Part shown: positions 59,605-64,000 of the stretch, piece by piece | How the letters are laid out: each line of letters opens with the position of its first letter | Position numbering within the stretch: the stretch's first letter is position 1 | Assembly: GCF_000003815.2 (NCBI RefSeq) | Contig: NC_049992.1 | Span: 4,970,481 to 5,034,480 of the forward strand | Length of the DNA stretch: 64,000 nt | Direction of reading: 5' to 3' | DNA from: Branchiostoma floridae | Taxonomy: Eukaryota > Chordata > Leptocardii > Amphioxiformes > Branchiostomatidae | Notes under the pieces: model-generated | Databases searched by the model: none | Seen by the model: the letters and a program-made list of their open reading frames with translations, nothing else | What the model was told of the DNA's origin: nothing | Translations under genes and position numbers: made by a program

Positions 59605-62600
59605 ATGGCGACAACCGAGACCACGCCGCCGTCGGAACAAGAGCACGCAAAAGGTGAAGATGTGGGCGTCACAAAGCCGAGCTCAAAGCTTCAGCAGGCA
59701 CTGCACGAGGATGATGTCAAAGCGGAAGGTGTGACTGCCCCAAAGATAAGCTCAGAACATCAACCCTCTGTGCCCAATGAATACAAGTCATCCCCAGCAC
59801 GTGAGAAACGTAAAGGAAAAGAAGAGGTGTCCTACTCCATCGCTGAAAAAGATCTTAAAATCCGTAGCAAGGCTGCCGATCGAGAGAAACATGCATATGA
59901 TCAAACCATCGTCGGAAAACAGACGGAATCTGGCCAGTATGGCTCCGCTCCTGGAGTCTACACCGACCTGAAACCTTCCTCGGCCGGGCCTCGATACCTT
60001 CACGTCGGAGATCACGTAGTGGTGTGTTCGGGACATGAATCAGAACACGCTTACGTGTACAAGTCATCCCCAACACGTAAGAAACATAAAGTAAAAGAAG
60101 ATGTGTCCTCCGCCATCGCTGAAAAAGATCTTAAAGTCCAAAGCAAGGCCGCCGATCGTGGGAAGCATGCATATGAAAAAACCATCGTCGGAAAAAAACA
60201 GACGGAATCTGGTCAGTACGGCACCGCTCCGAGTGTCTACACCGACCTGAAACCTGCCGCGGTCGGGCCTCGATACCTTCACGTCGGAGATCACGTAGTG
60301 GTGTGTTCGGGACATGAATCAGAACACACTTACGCGTACCGAGGGGATGAAGAAGTGAGTGAGGAGTATGAGGAAGACCACTGCTCCCACTACTCCACAA
60401 ACCCAGAGGGTGCGTACGGCTACAAAGTGCCTGAGGAAGTAAACAATGCGTATGAAGAGGAGTTTTGTTCGAATTCACACGACTACGACAAACCAGAGGA
60501 TGCTTACGGGTACAAAGATCCTCAGGAAGACAGCTTTGCATACAGGGCTAAAGGTACGTTGCAGTATTTAATACAACATTTAAACTCTTTGCATTGTATT
60601 GCATTGCATTGCATTGTATACAATTAGCCTGGAATCCAGCCTTATTAGCTTTGTTCCGCTCCCAAGCGACCATTGAGAGCGAACCAAAACTAAGGCTGGA
60701 CTCCAGGCTAATGTGCTATCATAGTAAACATTAGTTCCATAGAATATTAAACACAAAAAAGAGACATTGCTACGTATACGAAACTTTCAAATATGTTTTC
60801 TACTTTAAAAATCGACTGAAGAGTTTGATTTCTCATCACCCTTCGTTGCCAAACGTGAGTACATACACGCAGGTAATTAGTCATCAAATGACAACAAATG
60901 TCCATATCTGAAAAAAAAGTTGAGTCAGAAAAACATTTTGTTTTGGCATTTTTACCAGCTGATTTTTTTTTACTTTGTATGAAAATTTATTACATTTAAT
61001 GATTTTGTCGGTTTGGTGGCCATGAAAAGGTGACATTTAAATAGAATACCTGTTCCACTGTGATGGCAAAGCAATATGAACAGTAGTTTACATTAACGAT
61101 GTTGTTGAAGGACTTGCCTCCCAGCCTATGCTATTTGCTGATGATAGCTCTCTGCTCCAAGTTATTGATAACCCAATTAACGACGCACTTTCGCTTAATT
61201 CAGATTTGGAAAAGATTCATTTATGGTCCACCAATTGGTTAATGGAACTAAACCCTGCTAAAACTGAAGAAATGTGCTTTACCTCCAAAAGACTTTATCC
61301 GGTCCATCCCCCTCTTTTTCTTAATAAAACCATGATTAAGTCAGTTTCTAGTCACAAGCATATTGGGGTTATTTTTAGCTCCAATATGTCTTGGCATCAA
61401 CACATTGAAAGCATTGTCACCAAAGCCTCTAAAAGTGTCCAATTATTTAGTGTCTTAAAATTCAAATTATCCCGTCAGGTTCTAGAAAAAATATACAAGT
61501 CCTTTATACGTTAATTGTTAGAATATGTTGACATTGTTTGGCACGGGTGCGCAATTGAGGAATCAAATCTCGTCGAAAGAATTCAGTATCACTGCTCCCT
61601 CATTGTAACCGGTGCAATAAAAGGGTCATCATATTCTGCCACTCGTAAAGAACTCGGCTGGGAGTCATTGTCCGACAGGCGTCATATTCACCGCCTATTA
61701 CTATTTCACAATATTGTTAACGGACTGACTCGTGAATACCTTACCACTTTACTTCCTTATGCAATTACGGTGATATGTAATTATGATTTGAGAAACAGCA
61801 GAAACTTGAGACCTATTAAATTTTCGACTGACCGCTTTGGAAAGTCCTTTACTCCATATTCCATCACTGCTTGGAACAACTTGGACTTAACTCTTCGTGC
61901 ACTCGATCTCTCGAAATTTCGAGAACATCTTTTTAAAACGATACGCCCTCCCAAATTCAGCCATTTCAGCTTCGGGTCTCGACACTCTTGCATTCTCATT
62001 TCACGACTTCGTATGGGCACCTGCAGCTTGAATTATAGTCTTTTCACGCGGGGTCTTGTGTCAAGCCCAGCCTGCAGCTGCGGGTGTCCATTCGAAACTA
62101 TTTCACACTACCTTTTGCACTGCCCTACCTACAATTACCAGCGCTCAGTTCTCATCGGCAAACTCTCTGGGTTACTTGTACATATACTTGATTTCCACAG
62201 TCTTGCAAATAATGCCAAAGAAATGTTGATTTTACAAGGTAGTTCTTTCTGCTCCTTCAATGTCAATTGCAGAATTATAGAAGCAACACATGTGTACATT
62301 GCAACAACAAATCGTTTTTAGATTCAAGTATAATTCTTTGTTTTTGTTTTCTACTCCAGTAAGGGAGATCGACTCACGCACACTGTTCATACATTATATG
62401 TAATTATCTATTTATTATTGTCCTGTATAATTTATTATTTTCAATTCTTGTATAAGTGGCGGCGTTAATATAAGTTGAATGTAACTTGAGTCCGCCGTCA
62501 CTTAGTCCTCGTCCGTTTATTTGTATTCTTACACGTATTTCAATAAAGAAAAAAAAATATGAACAGTATCTATAAATGAGGAACAACGGTGATAATTTAT

Positions 62601-63933
62601 TACCACATATAGCAAGTGAAAGAATACATCAACGTTTGCAATCATCCATTTAACTGATACCACATAGGTGAACACCTGACTCAAGAATGCATTATAGAAC
62701 GATTTTAGTTTGGTAGATTTTATTCAGATTAAAAACGTAGCTAAACAAGAGTTCGTAGACCTCATACCTTCCTGAAATATTCAAATTATGCAAACGACTT
62801 TCAAAACTACGTTATGTATGCTTGGTTATGTGCACCTTTAACTACCTTACACAGGTCACAATGTTGACAATCTAATCATTTACTATATGTACTTAGAAGA
62901 ATTAGGACACTTTGACATTGATTATGCTAATTAGAGACATATTTTTATAATTGGTATCTGCTAATCTTCCGCCTGCTACAAACTACATTTGTTACATGGA
63001 CTTAAGTCTTATAATGGAAAACGCTGTAAATATCTATTTTTCTCAATTTGCTTAATTTGCACCTCACTGTGCACATCTCTGCCAAAGATAACTGGATACT
63101 AAATGTTATGGAAATCCATTTTCCTATGTTCCATTATGCTCCTTCGGAGATTTTGGCAAAAACGGACCTGCAGTTCCAGAGCAAGCTGCTAGGGAGCCCA
63201 AACAGACATCACTACTTCCTTAGATTATAAGCTTTCTGCCAGGAAAAAAATATTTTAAAAAGACCATGTCCAGGTCAAAAGATACAAACAATCGAAGTTC
63301 TGCTGCAGTACCAAGGTCACACGCCAGGTGGCCCGAAATCGACCCTGACCTTTGTCTTTCCAACATCTAACCACATACCAAATATCATTACAATCCATTC
63401 AGAGTTTCTAGAGTTATGGTGACAACAAATATCCGGAAACACAGACACACACACAGACACGCACAAAGACAGACACGCCAAAAACTATACGTCCATTTTT
63501 GTTATTGTTAGATCTTTGCTGTGTCTATGGTATTCTGAATTTCGAGGGAAATAAATCAGCAACAATCCGCACCTCAACCTTGGGCAAAAGCTAAGGCAAA
63601 AATTTGCAAAATGGCTCACAACTTGTTTACCCTGTTGCCATGGTGGCAAAGGGTGTTTAGCAGAAGGAAAGCTATTTTGAGGAGTTGCGGGCCAAACGGA
63701 TTGTGCTACATGTACGTACATGAATACCGTTGTTTGATTCTCACGTCACGGAAGTTTGCTCAGAATGCGTTTTCTACCTCTCCTGTTTCATCTCAGAACG
63801 TGTCATGGAAATGTGGAGTGAGTGGAAATCTAGCAAAGTCTGCTGGCTTGCAATGGGATGTGGCCTGCTCATAGCATCAGTTGTCATCGCTGGCATCCTG
63901 GCAACTCACTTCCTGGTCACTTCCGATGGGAGG
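59605..63933 (+). CDS. Lectin gene C, 5' part: cytoplasmic tail and membrane segment, continues beyond window
   Basis: Exons 59605-60553 (phase 1 out) and 63797-63933 (phase 0 out) are seen. The stalk, EGF and lectin exons would lie right of the window, inferred from gene B. The tail exon is open throughout, 316 codons, and has no frameshift. Its middle is an internal duplication (about 59785-60052 and 60061-60330), each half ending in [20 protein letters not shown]. Tyrosine repeats follow: YGYKVP and YGYKDP (YxxP). The membrane exon has FWLAMGCG-type sequence, here [21 protein letters not shown] type II receptor is predicted. Confidence 0.85.
60623..60712. mobile_element. 90-bp hairpin element in the first intron of lectin C
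   Basis: ATTAGCCTGGAATCCAGCCT at the left pairs with AGGCTGGACTCCAGGCTAAT at the right with one mismatch. Interior about 45 bases. A typical small MITE. Confidence 0.75.
61073..62568 (+). mobile_element. 5'-truncated non-LTR retrotransposon with 13-bp target-site duplication
   Basis: AATATGAACAGTA occurs at 61073-61085 and again at 62556-62568, directly after CAATAAAGAAAAAAAA. The insert begins inside the reverse-transcriptase domain and ends in its poly(A). The insertion lies in the first intron of lectin gene C, on the gene's own strand. Confidence 0.92.
61086..62321 (+). pseudogene. LINE ORF2 fragment: reverse-transcriptase C-terminal half and Cys-rich tail
   Basis: The frame starts in the RT catalytic region (YINDVVEG, then MLFADDSSLL with the FADD box), continues through thumb-like sequence, and ends with a CCHC-like knuckle (CSCGCPFETISHYLLHC). 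One in-frame TAA at 61512-61514 interrupts an otherwise open reading frame. Clade not assigned. Confidence 0.88.
62740..63480. repeat. Interspersed repeat copy, first intron of lectin C
   Basis: It begins AAGAGTTCGTAGACCTCATA, has the AT-rich middle and degenerate GCTGCTAGGGAGCCCAAA, and ends in an ACAGACACACAC tail. Same family as 430-1560 and 44559-45610. Confidence 0.65.
63797..63933 (+). CDS. Lectin C exon 2: transmembrane segment
   Basis: It follows TTTCATCTCAG in phase 1 and ends AGG before GTAAG in phase 0. It encodes VMEMWSEWKSS then a hydrophobic stretch to ILATHFL and VTSDGR, matching gene B's exon with one codon fewer. Confidence 0.9.
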
Positions 63934-64000
63934 GTAAGATAAGAACTTTTGTTCACATAGGCCGACTGGCCCTGCATGAATTATCCTTTCAAGACGTCGC

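Overview
The window looks like nuclear DNA of a lancelet (amphioxus, Branchiostoma). This is an inference from content, not a database match. The genes are metazoan and split by short spliceosomal introns with clean GT-AG sites and conserved phases. They are EGF/C-type-lectin receptors, an adhesion GPCR with a mosaic ectodomain, and the end of a ribonucleotide reductase R2 gene. The introns and spacers are crowded with microsatellites, hairpin MITEs, LINE fragments and a two-gene ISL2EU/IS4EU-type DNA transposon. There are two assembly gaps of exactly 100 N (46713-46812 and 54506-54605).

Layout. (1) 1-12041, plus strand: the last two exons of lectin gene A (74-243, 1778-1888), then the nearly complete lectin gene B (5459-12041). 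B encodes a cytoplasmic tail with tyrosine motifs, one membrane segment, a stalk, five EGF modules and a C-type lectin domain. A third paralogue, gene C, starts at 59605 and runs off the right edge. (2) 14655-47198, minus strand: an 18-exon adhesion GPCR of 1073 codons' worth of protein. Its order is signal peptide, LamG-like domain, F5/8C (discoidin) domain, Cys-containing linker, GAIN domain, GPS and seven membrane helices. Every exon junction keeps the reading frame. (3) 18256-33292: a transposon complex that fills almost all of the intron between the last GAIN exon and the GPS exon. It carries a SWIM/YqaJ-nuclease gene (plus) and a THAP/DDE transposase gene (minus) that converge. It also holds a large palindrome of 162-bp repeats and a nested 2.4-kb element with the same ends. 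(4) 42-51.7 kb: repeat-rich DNA upstream of and inside the GPCR 5' end. It includes a foldback element packed with ACGT (CRE/E-box-like) cores and a second, degenerate copy of the GPCR first exon. (5) 51736-57525: two 2.74-kb inverted arms around a 303-bp spacer that contains a gap. Each arm holds a C2H2 zinc-finger ORF, an array built on CTCCGGAG, and the terminal coding segment of ribonucleotide reductase R2. (6) 59605-64000: the 5' end of lectin gene C, with a 5'-truncated LINE, flanked by a 13-bp target-site duplication, in its first intron.

How the genes relate. The three lectin genes form a tandem family of predicted type II surface receptors. Their lectin domains carry EPN and WND motifs, expected for Ca2+-dependent mannose-type sugars. 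Their tails carry repeated YxxP motifs, which are potential docking sites for SH2 adaptors. The adhesion GPCR sits between family members on the opposite strand and is also a surface receptor with sugar/lipid-binding-type modules. A shared immune or recognition role is an inference. The transposon genes act on their own element and probably have no role for the host.
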